From an uncultured Poribacteria bacterium (GTDB lineage Bacteria > Poribacteria > WGA-4E > WGA-3G), in assembly GCA_951812525.1 (NCBI GenBank), contig OX638316.1, forward strand, positions 4,582,506-4,646,505: DNA of 64,000 nucleotides, read 5' to 3'. Position 1 is the first letter of the stretch, and the number at the start of each line of letters is the position of its first letter. The position numbers were made by a program, and so were the translations under genes. Below are positions 15,718 through 24,108 of this stretch, piece by piece. The notes under the pieces are model-generated. The model was not told the DNA's origin, searched no databases, and saw nothing but the letters and a program-made list of their open reading frames with translations.

Positions 15718-16479
15718 ATGCTCAAAGAATTAACAAAAAGTGAATGGCTGTCCCTCTTAAATATCCCTGAGAACAGGGTGCCAACAGTTTTAGTGCTTCG
15801 AGGCACACGCAATCTGAAAGTTAATTACGCCAAGCACAGCACTTTTTTCACGAACGTTTTTGAAGTTGGATCACCGAACGGTATTTTTGAGGACGTGCTG
15901 ATTGGAACATATAAAAACATAGATGTTGGTTATGCTTCCGTGTACGGAGATGCAATGGCATCCGAAGTCACCCATCTTTTCGGTGTATTGGGGACATCTT
16001 TGGTCATTCAGACGGGTTGTTGTGGGGCATTAACCGATAGTATTCAGTCAGGCGACCTTGTTTGTGTAACGTCGGCGTATTGCGGTGAAGGTGCAGCGCA
16101 GTATTACTTACCACACACCCAAGAAATTAATGCTTCACTTGAACTTGTTGAAGAGACTCTTTCTTCAGCCACTGTTGCTTTACACAAGGGTCGGATCTGG
16201 ACGACATCGGCACTGCTTGCTGAGGGAAAAGCAGAGATACAGGAGTGGTCAGATAGGGGTTATGTTGCTGTGGATATGGAAACAGCGAGCACTTTTGCTG
16301 TTGCGGAATATTTTGGGATGCAACGGCTGTCGTTGTTGTTTGTTTTTGATAATCCGAATCAAGGTGAACATATTCTCTTGAGTGATGTTGAAAAGCAAAA
16401 ACGGAGAGCACTCGGCGAACAAGCCGTTATTGATACGGTCTTCGCTATCATAGAAAACTACGACAATGGAAATCGTTAG
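15718..16479 (+). CDS. Nucleoside phosphorylase superfamily protein (253 aa)
   Basis: ATG start. The fold signature of PNP/UDP phosphorylases is present: TVLVLRGTRNL, FEVGSPNGIFEDVLIGTYKNIDVGYASVYGDAMASEVTHLFGVLGTSLVIQTGCCGAL (the phosphate and ribose-binding glycine segment), DLVCVTSAYCGEGAAQYYLP, then VAVDMETASTFAVAEYFGM (the usual base/ribose-binding DMExA motif) and LLFVFDNPN. By family it would split nucleosides with phosphate. The substrate cannot be told. The end overlaps the next gene by 14 bases, so the pair is coupled. Confidence 0.75.
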   Translation: MLKELTKSEWLSLLNIPENRVPTVLVLRGTRNLKVNYAKHSTFFTNVFEVGSPNGIFEDVLIGTYKNIDVGYASVYGDAMASEVTHLFGVLGTSLVIQTGCCGALTDSIQSGDLVCVTSAYCGEGAAQYYLPHTQEINASLELVEETLSSATVALHKGRIWTTSALLAEGKAEIQEWSDRGYVAVDMETASTFAVAEYFGMQRLSLLFVFDNPNQGEHILLSDVEKQKRRALGEQAVIDTVFAIIENYDNGNR

Positions 16480-16873
16480 AGCAGAACCCACTGATGCCGA
16501 AACACTCGCTGAATTGAATAAGCGACTCATTGAGGACGAACAACACCCTGATCCGATGGATATAGTCCAACTCACCGAACGGATGCGAGAATGGTTAGCA
16601 ACTGATTATATCTGCTATGTGGCAAAGGAAAACGGACATGTTGTAGCGTATTGTTTATATAGAGATGACGGTAGACACTACTATATGCGGCAGTTATACG
16701 TAGACAGAGCACACCGACGAAAAGGTATCGCTACACGATTGCTTGATTGGTTGTACGAAAACGTATGGACGGATAAGAAGGTTAGATTGGATGTCCTTGC
16801 CCACAACGAAGATGCCGTTGCTTTTTACAAGAGATATGGTTTTAAAGTTGGTGTCTTTAGAATGGAAAAATAA
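16466..16873 (+). CDS. GNAT-family N-acetyltransferase (135 aa)
   Basis: ATG overlapping the phosphorylase gene end. The product is one GNAT domain: VRAEPTDAETLAELNKRLIEDE, ICYVAKENGHVVAYCLYRDDG, then motif A YMRQLYVDRAHRRKGIATRLLDWL (acetyl-CoA pyrophosphate loop R/Q-x-x-G-x-A) and motif B VRLDVLAHNEDAVAFYKRYGFKVG. The length is usual for the family. It would transfer acetyl from acetyl-CoA to an amine. The substrate is unknown; coupling with a nucleoside phosphorylase may hint at salvage metabolism, but this is weak. Confidence 0.8.
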   Translation: MEIVRAEPTDAETLAELNKRLIEDEQHPDPMDIVQLTERMREWLATDYICYVAKENGHVVAYCLYRDDGRHYYMRQLYVDRAHRRKGIATRLLDWLYENVWTDKKVRLDVLAHNEDAVAFYKRYGFKVGVFRMEK

Positions 16874-16887
16874 CCCATACTGTCCAT

Positions 16888-16917
16888 TTGACACAACAGA
16901 TTTATTAATGTTATCAT
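16888..16917 (+). promoter_or_regulatory. Sigma-70-type promoter of the XRE-ImmA operon
   Basis: TTGACA (16888-16893) and TATCAT (16912-16917) with an 18-base spacer. It lies 85 bases before the ATG at 17002, right after the GNAT stop. Confidence 0.6.
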
Positions 16918-17001
16918 ACATAAACATAGTTCCGTTTCGTCAAGAAGCAGTGCCATCCAGTTGTCGCCCGAGAAAATTGCTTAACTATTGAGGCTACCCC
17001 T

Positions 17002-18162
17002 ATGGCTGAATACATTAATGGGATCAATCCGGATATAGTCAAATGGGCGCGCGAACGTTCCGGTTATACCACACAAGGGATTGCCACCGCCCTCGGAAAA
17101 GATGTTTCAATTGTCAATGGTTGGGAGTCTGGAGAACGCTCGCTGACCTATGTTCAGCTTGAAACATTAGCTGACAAGTACAAACGCCCCATCGCCATTT
17201 TCTTCTTCCCGGAACCTCCCGAAGAACCGGATATTGCTGAGAACCTTGCCTTACGAAGTTCTGATAGCGAACCATTGGAACCACGTATCCATATTCTGTT
17301 GCGTCAGGCTTACGCAAGGCAACTTTCCTTGGTAGAACTGAATTTCGGTGCAAACCCATCGAAGCAGAAGATTTTTCGTGATCTGGACGCGCGATCTGCG
17401 GATTCAGCTACAGCGTTAGCACAAGAAACTCGCACCTATCTGGGCATAAGTGTTGGCACGCAGACAGGTTGGAACACCGCCACAGAAACACTCGAAAATT
17501 GGCGGTATAGCATCGAGGAAGCAGGTATTTTCGTATTTAAGGAAGCGTTTCAAGATAATTCTATTGATGCTTTTTGCCTTGTCCATGATGAGTTTCCAGT
17601 AATCTATTTAAACAATAGTAGACCCGCTGTGAGACAGATTTTTTCACTCTTTCATGAGTTAGCACATCTTTTACTTGGGGAAAATGACGTCACTCGTAGG
17701 ATCAACCAAGGAAATGGAGGAATAGAGAATTTTTGCGACCAATTTGCCGCAGAATTTCTGGTGCCATCTGATGATCTGGAAACTCGTCTCACTTTCTCTG
17801 TTTATAACGATGAGGTAATAGAGGAACTGGCAAATTACTACAACGTAAGCCGTCCGGTTATCTTGATTAAACTCGTTAACAGAGGAATTTACACACAGAA
17901 TAACTATTGGCAAAAGATAAACCAATGGACGAAAGAACACGAACGCCGTATGGAAAAAAGGGAAGATGGTAATACGCCACCAAGTGGCGGGAGTTATTAC
18001 AACACTCTCGCGACATACTTAGGTTACAGATTTATGGAACTAGCATTTGGAAAATATCGTCAAGGACACTGCTCCATTGAACAACTTGCCGAACATTTAA
18101 ATGTGAAGGTTAGACATTTACCTCAGTTAGAAGATCGCCTATTGAGAAAGGCACTTCGTTAA
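17002..18162 (+). CDS. XRE-HTH/ImmA-IrrE metallopeptidase (antitoxin-like)
   Basis: The N-terminal 65 residues are an XRE helix-turn-helix (VKWARERSGYTTQGIATALG, VNGWESGERSLTYVQLETLADKY) followed by KRPIAIFFFPEPPEEP, the usual link in HigA/ImmA proteins. The middle holds an ImmA/IrrE domain with the zinc site FSLFHELAHLLLGE (HExxH) and FCDQFAAEFLVP (the third ligand region). The C-terminal 120 residues are helical (YNVSRPVILIKLVNRG...). It ends in TAATG, with a one-base overlap with the next gene, a DUF4411 PIN-like protein. This pair is a known toxin-antitoxin-like arrangement in which the XRE-ImmA protein acts as repressor and antitoxin. A promoter precedes the pair. Confidence 0.85.
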   Translation: MAEYINGINPDIVKWARERSGYTTQGIATALGKDVSIVNGWESGERSLTYVQLETLADKYKRPIAIFFFPEPPEEPDIAENLALRSSDSEPLEPRIHILLRQAYARQLSLVELNFGANPSKQKIFRDLDARSADSATALAQETRTYLGISVGTQTGWNTATETLENWRYSIEEAGIFVFKEAFQDNSIDAFCLVHDEFPVIYLNNSRPAVRQIFSLFHELAHLLLGENDVTRRINQGNGGIENFCDQFAAEFLVPSDDLETRLTFSVYNDEVIEELANYYNVSRPVILIKLVNRGIYTQNNYWQKINQWTKEHERRMEKREDGNTPPSGGSYYNTLATYLGYRFMELAFGKYRQGHCSIEQLAEHLNVKVRHLPQLEDRLLRKALR

Positions 18163-18608
18163 TGACTTATGTATTTGATACGAGTAGTTTCATAGTGATA
18201 GGTCATTACTATCCAGAACAATTTCCAAGTTTTTGGGATAAATTCAATCAGTCCGTAGAAGTTGGCGAGATACTCTCAGTAAGGGAAGTCTTCAGAGAAC
18301 TAGATCACGATGCGAGCGTCCCTCACTTATCTGATTGGATAAGACATCACAGAAATATTTTTATGACACCGAATGCAGCAGCAACACAGTTCGTTAGCAC
18401 GATTTTTTCCGTGCCACACTTTCAAGCATTAGTGTCTGAGAGAAATCGCTTAGCGGGTCGTCCTAACGCAGATCCATTTATCATTGCCATGGCAAAAGTC
18501 ATAAACGCTTGCGTCGTCACAGAAGAAAAAGAAAGACCAATGCCCCGAAAATACCCAACGTCTGTCGACATTTTGGGGTTGACTGCACGAACCTTCAAGG
18601 ATTTATGA
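18162..18608 (+). CDS. DUF4411 PIN-like toxin candidate (148 aa)
   Basis: ATG overlapping the upstream stop by one base. DTSSFIVIG at the start supplies the first acidic residue of a PIN-like ribonuclease; LSVREVFRELDHD gives the Glu, and NADPFIIAMAKVINACVVTEE gives the third and fourth acidic residues. KYPTSVDILGL is the usual DUF4411 ending. By family it is an Mg-dependent RNase toxin, held in check by the XRE-ImmA partner. No truncation is seen, so the pair may be active. Confidence 0.8.
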   Translation: MTYVFDTSSFIVIGHYYPEQFPSFWDKFNQSVEVGEILSVREVFRELDHDASVPHLSDWIRHHRNIFMTPNAAATQFVSTIFSVPHFQALVSERNRLAGRPNADPFIIAMAKVINACVVTEEKERPMPRKYPTSVDILGLTARTFKDL

Positions 18609-18661
18609 CAAGAGAAGGCTGGAGTTTCTAACACTAACTCAGGAAACTAAGGAAACTAACA

Positions 18662-19576
18662 ATGAAATACGATGCAATAAATCGTACTTTTGATTGTGAA
18701 CCGACACTTACCGATACACAGGTGCTGCAGTATTGTAGAGACGGCTACCTTCAACTTCAAGGGGTTGTCCCAGATGAGATTAACCAGCGGACGTGTGATT
18801 ATCTGAACGGTGATTTGCCGATCAATCCGTGCTTTCTCCCAGAAGGCATAACGCACGCCGATTTAGAGCGAATGCGAGACACTCATGAACCGAGCTCAAT
18901 TTTGTTGGAAGACTGGTATATTGAGCATGTGCTGCTGAATCGTGAACTCGGTGGAGCATTGCGGTCGCTACTCGGTAAGAACGTCGGGCTACCGGTGTTG
19001 GTAAGCAACCATCGTGTTGAGTGTCCGATGCCGGCACAAGGGTGGCATCACGATGCGGATCACGTCTTTGGACCAGAAACCAATTTCGTTGAGGTGTTCT
19101 ACTTCCCACAGGATACACCATTGGAAATGGGACCGACGGAACTCCTACCGGGTTCGCATATCCGCTCCACAAGTCGAGATATAGCCGAGAAAGGTATGTC
19201 AAGCAACGGTCCCGCAGGCTCTTTCGTTATCCATTCGCAAAGCATTCTCCACCGTCGCGGCGAATCCTCTGCAGAAGGGTTGCGTCACATGCTGAAATAC
19301 AGTTATTGGCGGACAGTGCCACCGACACGGGATTGGAAGGAAGAACCCAATTTCGATTTCCAAATGGCGGAGTATGGTGGACACGGTGTTGCTCGATATG
19401 TGGCGCACATGTTCTATTGGCTATGCGGTAAAGGCGATGCGTTCCGTCTGATCGGTGGGCAAGCGTGGCCCTGGTCGAGCGTGAATCAAATTGGACCTTC
19501 TTACGGGTTTGGACACGCCGAGGGGTATCTTCCTAACTGGCGGAAGGACAATCCGGACGATTATGCTGTGCCGTAG
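18662..19576 (+). CDS. PhyH-family dioxygenase (304 aa)
   Basis: ATG start. PhyH layout: VLQYCRDGYLQLQGVV at the N-terminus, then the iron motif GWHHDADHVF (HxD), VEVFYFPQDTPLEMGPTELLPGSHI, and the distal SILHRRGE with GLRHMLKYSYWRT (2-oxoglutarate Arg). All three iron ligands are present. By family it hydroxylates a small molecule using Fe(II) and 2-oxoglutarate. The substrate is unknown. The gene follows the toxin-antitoxin pair after 53 bases and converges with the small gene on the minus strand. Confidence 0.85.
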   Translation: MKYDAINRTFDCEPTLTDTQVLQYCRDGYLQLQGVVPDEINQRTCDYLNGDLPINPCFLPEGITHADLERMRDTHEPSSILLEDWYIEHVLLNRELGGALRSLLGKNVGLPVLVSNHRVECPMPAQGWHHDADHVFGPETNFVEVFYFPQDTPLEMGPTELLPGSHIRSTSRDIAEKGMSSNGPAGSFVIHSQSILHRRGESSAEGLRHMLKYSYWRTVPPTRDWKEEPNFDFQMAEYGGHGVARYVAHMFYWLCGKGDAFRLIGGQAWPWSSVNQIGPSYGFGHAEGYLPNWRKDNPDDYAVP

Positions 19577-19620
19577 GTAAAACCGTCTTTTATAAACTCT
19601 CCGATACCTGTGTTTTACCT
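19575..19620. terminator. Inverted repeat across convergent gene ends
   Basis: AGGTAAAAC (19575-19583) and GTTTTACCT (19612-19620) are perfectly complementary, with a 28-base loop. The repeat starts in the stop of the PhyH gene and ends in the 3' end of the minus-strand gene. It is a probable two-way terminator. Confidence 0.5.
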
Positions 19621-19932
19621 GATTATCTCAACTTCACTTTCATGGTCGTAGGTGTGGCTGTGCTGCACGCTATTGACATCCTTTCGCGTATACGCCCATG
19701 TCTCGGTAATGAATTCCCACTCCGGCGGGATCAGCCAGCCGTGTCGTGTTTCGACGCTGACTTCAACGGTATCCGAGGGAATCGGAAACTCTGGATCGGT
19801 GAAGATGTATTCAATCTTTTTGAGGTGCCACTGCTGGCGATCAGCGTCCCATTCCTCGTAGATACGTTTGATAACGGTGCGGAGGAGGTCGTTTTCGTCT
19901 TGGTAGAGGGCGCGGATTTCGCTGAGGACCAT
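19615..19932 (-). CDS. Small protein sharing its N-terminus with the upstream nuclease (105 aa)
   Basis: ATG 19932, one base after the TGA of the nuclease gene, so translation is probably coupled. The start MVLSEIRALYQDENDLLRTVIKRIYEEWD matches the first 29 residues of the upstream nuclease (MVISEIRSLYQDENNLSMKVIKRISEQWN), with about 37 of 44 bases identical at the start of each gene. The rest (KKIEYIFTDPEFPIPSDTVEV, GWLIPPEWEFITETWAY) is beta-rich and ends in a His/Glu tail. There is no signal peptide, so it is cytoplasmic. I do not recognise the family. An upstream in-frame start would overlap the dockerin tail and is less likely. Confidence 0.5.
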   Translation of the reverse strand: MVLSEIRALYQDENDLLRTVIKRIYEEWDADRQQWHLKKIEYIFTDPEFPIPSDTVEVSVETRHGWLIPPEWEFITETWAYTRKDVNSVQHSHTYDHESEVEIIR

Positions 19933-19933
19933 T

Positions 19934-21214
19934 TCAGTTTCCAAGTTCTCCTGCGACAACCACAAGATCAAGTATGCTGACAATACCATCACCATTGATG
20001 TCGGGTTCGGTTTTGCCGAATCCATTGGCAACCGCGACTAAATCCAGAATATTGATGACACCATCAGCATTGACATCGTGTATGTCCGCAGATTCAGATG
20101 TTTGCCCTAACATGGAAGGACTTCCGTCTTCATCGCTACCGTCGTCATCCCGGTCTATGCTAAACACAGCCCAGACTGGACGGTGATCACTCACAGCAAG
20201 ATTCGCAGCTTTATCGTCATTTCCAAAATCCGTTTCATCGAACCTGTCAATTCCCGATCTATTGAGGTATTCTTTGACATGATTCTTCTGGAAAAAGATG
20301 TTGTCGTAAAGACTAGAGTCTCTAATATGTGATTTCTGTGGGAGCTCGAACAAACGAATCATCGAAGGGATTGCCATGATTTGACTGTAGGATTCGGCAT
20401 CATTCGGGTTTCGGTTGAAGTCACCCACCAGAAGAACATCCTCCTCAGCTCCGTTCACTTCCTGGACATACCTATAAACATCTGCCAACGCGCTCACTTC
20501 AGCTTTCCTTGGTCCGACCGTATCACCCCAAATGACATGGACAGCAATCACTGAGAAATCAAACGCACCTGCACGGAAGGTTGCCCAGTACGGATCTCGA
20601 CTGAAATCATCTTTGCCATCAGCTGCATCCGGATACAATTCACCTCGACTAATAACACGAACAAGGTCTTCCTTGTAGAGGAAAGCATACCGCTCTTTGA
20701 CCCCGCGCCCGACCGCAGGACTCAGCTGATACTGATACGCCTTCCCCATCTGCATGAGGATTTTCTGCGTCCGCTTTAAAACGACTTCATCGCGCAACTC
20801 GACAATCGCGATGAAATCATAATCAGCAAGGATACGTGCGATCACTTGCAATTCGGCGTCCGTTCGGCTATTGTTGCTCATAATACGGATGTTCCAAGCC
20901 GCTAACTTCAACTCAGAATGTTTGGCATCGCTTGTGATGGTATTCTGACTTACTACCTGATCCGTATCACTTTCAGCTGCTTGCGTACCTTCTTTATCAT
21001 GCTTGTGATATTCACCTGTCGTGCGATTGTAATGCCCACCATTTGCGTCTGTTCTGCCAGGATGAGCATACCCAAGATTATGGACTAAAACGGAAAAGAT
21101 CAACAAGAATAGTGCTAATTTTGAAACATTCCATTGCTCAGAGATTCGCTTGATGACCTTCATAGATAGATTGTTTTCGTCTTGGTAAAGCGATCGGATT
21201 TCACTGATGACCAT
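19934..21214 (-). CDS. EEP-superfamily nuclease with YHYH-like motif and dockerin tail
   Basis: ATG 21214 has a good ribosome site (AGGAGA) made from the end of the preceding gene. The first 31 residues copy the start of the downstream small gene; the signal-like helix follows only after that (KLALFLLIFSVLVHNLGYA). A Met at residue 18 would give a more normal signal peptide, but has no ribosome site. Then come HPGRTDANGGHYNRTTGEYHKH, as seen next to thermonucleases, and an endonuclease/exonuclease/phosphatase domain: LKLAAWNIRIMSNN, FIAIVELRDE, SVIAVHVIWGD, LLVGDFNRNPND, SDHRPVWAVF. The C-terminus is a dockerin pair (DVNADGVINILDL, DINGDGIVSILDL). It should cut DNA outside the cell. Confidence 0.75.
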   Translation of the reverse strand: MVISEIRSLYQDENNLSMKVIKRISEQWNVSKLALFLLIFSVLVHNLGYAHPGRTDANGGHYNRTTGEYHKHDKEGTQAAESDTDQVVSQNTITSDAKHSELKLAAWNIRIMSNNSRTDAELQVIARILADYDFIAIVELRDEVVLKRTQKILMQMGKAYQYQLSPAVGRGVKERYAFLYKEDLVRVISRGELYPDAADGKDDFSRDPYWATFRAGAFDFSVIAVHVIWGDTVGPRKAEVSALADVYRYVQEVNGAEEDVLLVGDFNRNPNDAESYSQIMAIPSMIRLFELPQKSHIRDSSLYDNIFFQKNHVKEYLNRSGIDRFDETDFGNDDKAANLAVSDHRPVWAVFSIDRDDDGSDEDGSPSMLGQTSESADIHDVNADGVINILDLVAVANGFGKTEPDINGDGIVSILDLVVVAGELGN

Positions 21215-21222
21215 TTATTCTC

Positions 21223-22029
21223 CTACCGCGGCGGGTTGCACCGACCACAAGGACCATATTTCTCCTTTGCCTCTGTCAACGAGATCGGGATCTTGGTCCG
21301 GCTCAATGACCTACACCCCTCGCGATGGTATTTCGTGCCGGTACGCGTGACATAGACTTTGCCAGCCGCTTCGGACCCCACTGCTGGTGAAACCTCGGTT
21401 TGAAAGGATTCCGCGCCAACATTCGCTTGGGGTGTACCATATAATCCTTTCCCTGCCGTTCGGGCACGGTTCCCATAATATCGGAACAATTCAATATGTT
21501 TAAACGGGAAACGGGTATAAGCATGCCCATACCCCTGCCGGACAATCTCCAAATTCACAAAAAGCCCATCTGGAGCGCGGTAAAGATACGCCAAGAGCCT
21601 ATTATATTTATCCGTCCGTTCAGCATCAAACCGCAGATAGACGGATTCACCGTGGAGCAAGTTTTTCGTGAAATCCGACGCCTCTTTTCCGTAAGCCTCA
21701 ACAGGTTTGTTGGGGTGAACGGTTTCCGGTGTATCCACACCAATGAGCCGAACGTTTATTTCTGAGCCTTGGTAGTCAATCTTGACCGTATCTCCGTCAA
21801 TCACCCGTATAACCTTATAGGTAGTATCGGCAGTGAAATCCTCCACCGGATAGGGTGTCGGCATCACCGGATCGGTATCGGCTACGGCGACACCGACTTC
21901 AGACGGTGGTATTTCAGGATGTATTGCAATGGTTGAGACATCGGACGGCACACTGAAAAGCGCGAATAGGTAATAGAGCCCAAACAGACCCACTAGCAGA
22001 AATGTCCCTGTCGTTAAAACTTTCCGCAT
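21223..22029 (-). CDS. Secreted thermonuclease (SNase) with C-terminal Cys motif
   Basis: ATG start with a single N-terminal membrane/signal helix (LTTGTFLLVGLFGLYYLFALF). The SNase domain spans about residues 70-200: YKVIRVIDGDTVKIDYQGSEINVRLIGVDTPE (Asp and Arg of the site), EAYGKEASDF, YLRFDAERTDKYNRLLAYLY and GHAYTRFPF. The last 45 residues (VYVTRTGTKYHREGCRSL...GPCGRCNPP) carry one Cys, then CxxC with a nearby His, a likely small zinc-binding module seen on bacterial SNase-like proteins. The TAG overlaps the ribosome site of the dockerin-tailed nuclease nine bases on, so the two form an operon for extracellular DNA degradation. Confidence 0.85.
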   Translation of the reverse strand: MRKVLTTGTFLLVGLFGLYYLFALFSVPSDVSTIAIHPEIPPSEVGVAVADTDPVMPTPYPVEDFTADTTYKVIRVIDGDTVKIDYQGSEINVRLIGVDTPETVHPNKPVEAYGKEASDFTKNLLHGESVYLRFDAERTDKYNRLLAYLYRAPDGLFVNLEIVRQGYGHAYTRFPFKHIELFRYYGNRARTAGKGLYGTPQANVGAESFQTEVSPAVGSEAAGKVYVTRTGTKYHREGCRSLSRTKIPISLTEAKEKYGPCGRCNPPR

Positions 22030-22226
22030 ATATAAATTCTCGTTGAATAATGAATGGTTTGTGATTTATGCTAATTCATTTTTAGTCTAATTATATCATA
22101 AAATCAACAAATTATGTAGCTTCATCATATTAAGACAGTAAAAACAGTATATAAAATCCACATTTTATGAATTTACATATTATATTGGCAAGAATGCAAA
22201 ACAATTAGTGCTAAGGGAATTTGGGT

Positions 22227-22254
22227 GGTTAGCGATTGGCGGTTAGTAGTTGGT
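22227..22254. repeat. Heptamer repeat array (4 units)
   Basis: GGTTAGC, GATTGGC, GGTTAGT and AGTTGGT follow in 7-base register. It lies at the 3' side of the FG-GAP gene. It is one of six such arrays in the window. Confidence 0.6.
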
Positions 22255-22281
22255 AATAGTGGGTGGATTGTGGTGGATAGG

Positions 22282-23943
22282 CTAATTTTCTGAGATAATA
22301 AGCATCTGATTGGTTTCAAGGTCTCGTAGGGTTTGGACTTTGCCGCAGAGCCATCGAATTGTTAGTGTATCAACTGATTTGGCAGCATCCAATCCGAAAT
22401 GTAGACGAAGATCGTTTTGACTAAGGTAGCCTGAACCGCTTTTGACTTCACGGATCTGTGTCAAGCCCCCAGAAACAACCGTTACTCGCGCCCCAATGGC
22501 ATCTCGGTTGCAATGCGTGCCGATTAACTTGATCCCTAACCATCGCTCGGTGTTGCCTCCATCGTTCCGCAAAACTGTGGGGGAATCTTTTAGGTTAGAG
22601 ACAACGATATCGATGTCGCCGTCGTTATCAATGTCGCCGAACGCTGTGCCTCGACTGACTTTCTGCACCGCTATCGCCTTATTAGCGATTTCCGAGAAAC
22701 TGATACCTCGGTTATTCAGAAAGAGTTGATTCGGTTGTGCATAGGTGCCGATCGGGTCAATCTCTGCGATATTGTCGTCGAGGTGACCATTGGCAATAAA
22801 CAGATCCAGCCAACCGTCGTTATTGAAATCGACGAAATCGACACCCCACGCTAAATAGGGGAGACTCTTCTCACCTATACCCTTGGCGAAACTCACTTCG
22901 TTGAAAAAACCGCTCTGTGCGTTGTGGTAGAGACTATTCGTTTGGTCCTGAAAATTCGTGATTACAATATCGAGATAGCCGTCGTTGTCGAAATCGCCGA
23001 GATTCGTGCCCATTCCACTATAAGCACGCCCCTCCTCGCTCAGGGCGACACCTGAAAAAAGGGCATCTTCCGTCATCTGGGCACCCTCTTGGTCATTGCG
23101 GTAGAGGAGATTCGGCGTTGTATCATTGGCGACAAAGATATCAACATCCCCGTCATTATCCACATCACCGCAGACGACTCCCAATCCTTTGCCAGTCACT
23201 TCGCTTATACCGACTCCCTCTGACACATCGGTGAAAGTGCCGTTCCCGTTGTTAAGGTAGAGCACGTCTGCAGCTCCAAGCAGTGCTTCTGGCGTGCAGT
23301 AGGTCCGAATCCCCTGCCGAGTGCATTCCGGATTCGTCTCTGGATCAAACTGCACATAGTTGACGACATAGAGATCGAGATCGCCATCTATATCTATATC
23401 TACAAAAGCACAACCGGTACTGAATTGATTGCTATTTACTCCGGCATGCTCAGTAACATCGGTAAAAGTGCCGTTCCCATTGTTGTGATAAAGCACATTC
23501 GCGCCGTAGTTGGTTACGTAGAGATCCGTGAAACCGTCGTTGTTATAATCGCCGACACAGCACCCCAATCCATAGCCGGTGTTGCCGATAGCTGCCTCCG
23601 TTGTTACATCGGTGAAAGTAGCACCGTCGTTTCGGTAGAGGCGGTTGGTCGGTTGGATTGGAGAAACCGTTCCCGGTAAGTCGCCGCCATTGACGAAGTA
23701 GAGATCCAAATCGTTGTCATTATCATAATCGAAAAGAGCGACACCACTGCCGATCGGTTCGATAAAGTATTTTTGTCCACTCTCACCGTTTGTATGACGA
23801 AATTCGATACCGAGTTCCACTGTTATATCGGTGAAACGGATCCCGCCCGTTTGTGAAAATGTAGGTTGTACGAGTAGCGCATGAAGGATAAAAACAGCCA
23901 GTTGTAGTCCCAGTGTTGGTATCGTCAATTTTTTGTAACGCAT
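22282..23943 (-). CDS. FG-GAP/VCBS repeat protein with ASPIC/UnbV domain (CRTAC1-like)
   Basis: ATG start and a signal peptide (LQLAVFILHALLVQPTFSQ). The body consists of about seven VCBS/FG-GAP blades, each with a D-x-D-x-D-G-x-x-D-L calcium loop: FDYDNDNDLDLYFVNGG, GDYNNDGFTDLYVTNYG, VDIDIDGDLDLYVVNYV, GDVDNDGDVDIFVANDT, GDFDNDGYLDIVITNFQ, VDFNNDGWLDLFIANGH, GDIDNDGDIDIVVSNLK. The C-terminus is an ASPIC/UnbV domain (GTHCNRDAIGARVTVVSGG, GSGYLSQNDLRLHFGL). Such beta-propellers are secreted and are thought to bind ligands or matrix, as in eukaryotic CRTAC1. The length and domain order are standard. Confidence 0.85.
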   Translation of the reverse strand: MRYKKLTIPTLGLQLAVFILHALLVQPTFSQTGGIRFTDITVELGIEFRHTNGESGQKYFIEPIGSGVALFDYDNDNDLDLYFVNGGDLPGTVSPIQPTNRLYRNDGATFTDVTTEAAIGNTGYGLGCCVGDYNNDGFTDLYVTNYGANVLYHNNGNGTFTDVTEHAGVNSNQFSTGCAFVDIDIDGDLDLYVVNYVQFDPETNPECTRQGIRTYCTPEALLGAADVLYLNNGNGTFTDVSEGVGISEVTGKGLGVVCGDVDNDGDVDIFVANDTTPNLLYRNDQEGAQMTEDALFSGVALSEEGRAYSGMGTNLGDFDNDGYLDIVITNFQDQTNSLYHNAQSGFFNEVSFAKGIGEKSLPYLAWGVDFVDFNNDGWLDLFIANGHLDDNIAEIDPIGTYAQPNQLFLNNRGISFSEIANKAIAVQKVSRGTAFGDIDNDGDIDIVVSNLKDSPTVLRNDGGNTERWLGIKLIGTHCNRDAIGARVTVVSGGLTQIREVKSGSGYLSQNDLRLHFGLDAAKSVDTLTIRWLCGKVQTLRDLETNQMLIISEN

Positions 23944-23970
23944 AGTCGGTGTATGTGCTATAATGTCTAT

Positions 23971-23998
23971 CAGTTTTCAGTTCTCAGTTTTCAGTTAA
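23971..23998. repeat. Heptamer repeat array (4 units)
   Basis: CAGTTTT, CAGTTCT, CAGTTTT and CAGTTAA in 7-base register, in the divergent space between the FG-GAP gene and the Gfo/Idh gene. Confidence 0.65.
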
Positions 23999-24108
23999 AG
24001 GCATTCCTGCAACACAATATCTTCTTCACCGTCTCCAAGTCCAGACGGACTGTTCCAAAATGTGAATCCTTCAACTAATTGCTGACAACTATCAAAGGAG
24101 AATTTCTA

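Noticed and set aside
23604-23786. Other-frame open stretches within the FG-GAP gene
   Set aside because: The D-x-D-x-D-G repeat codons create long open frames on both strands; only the FG-GAP frame has domain content.
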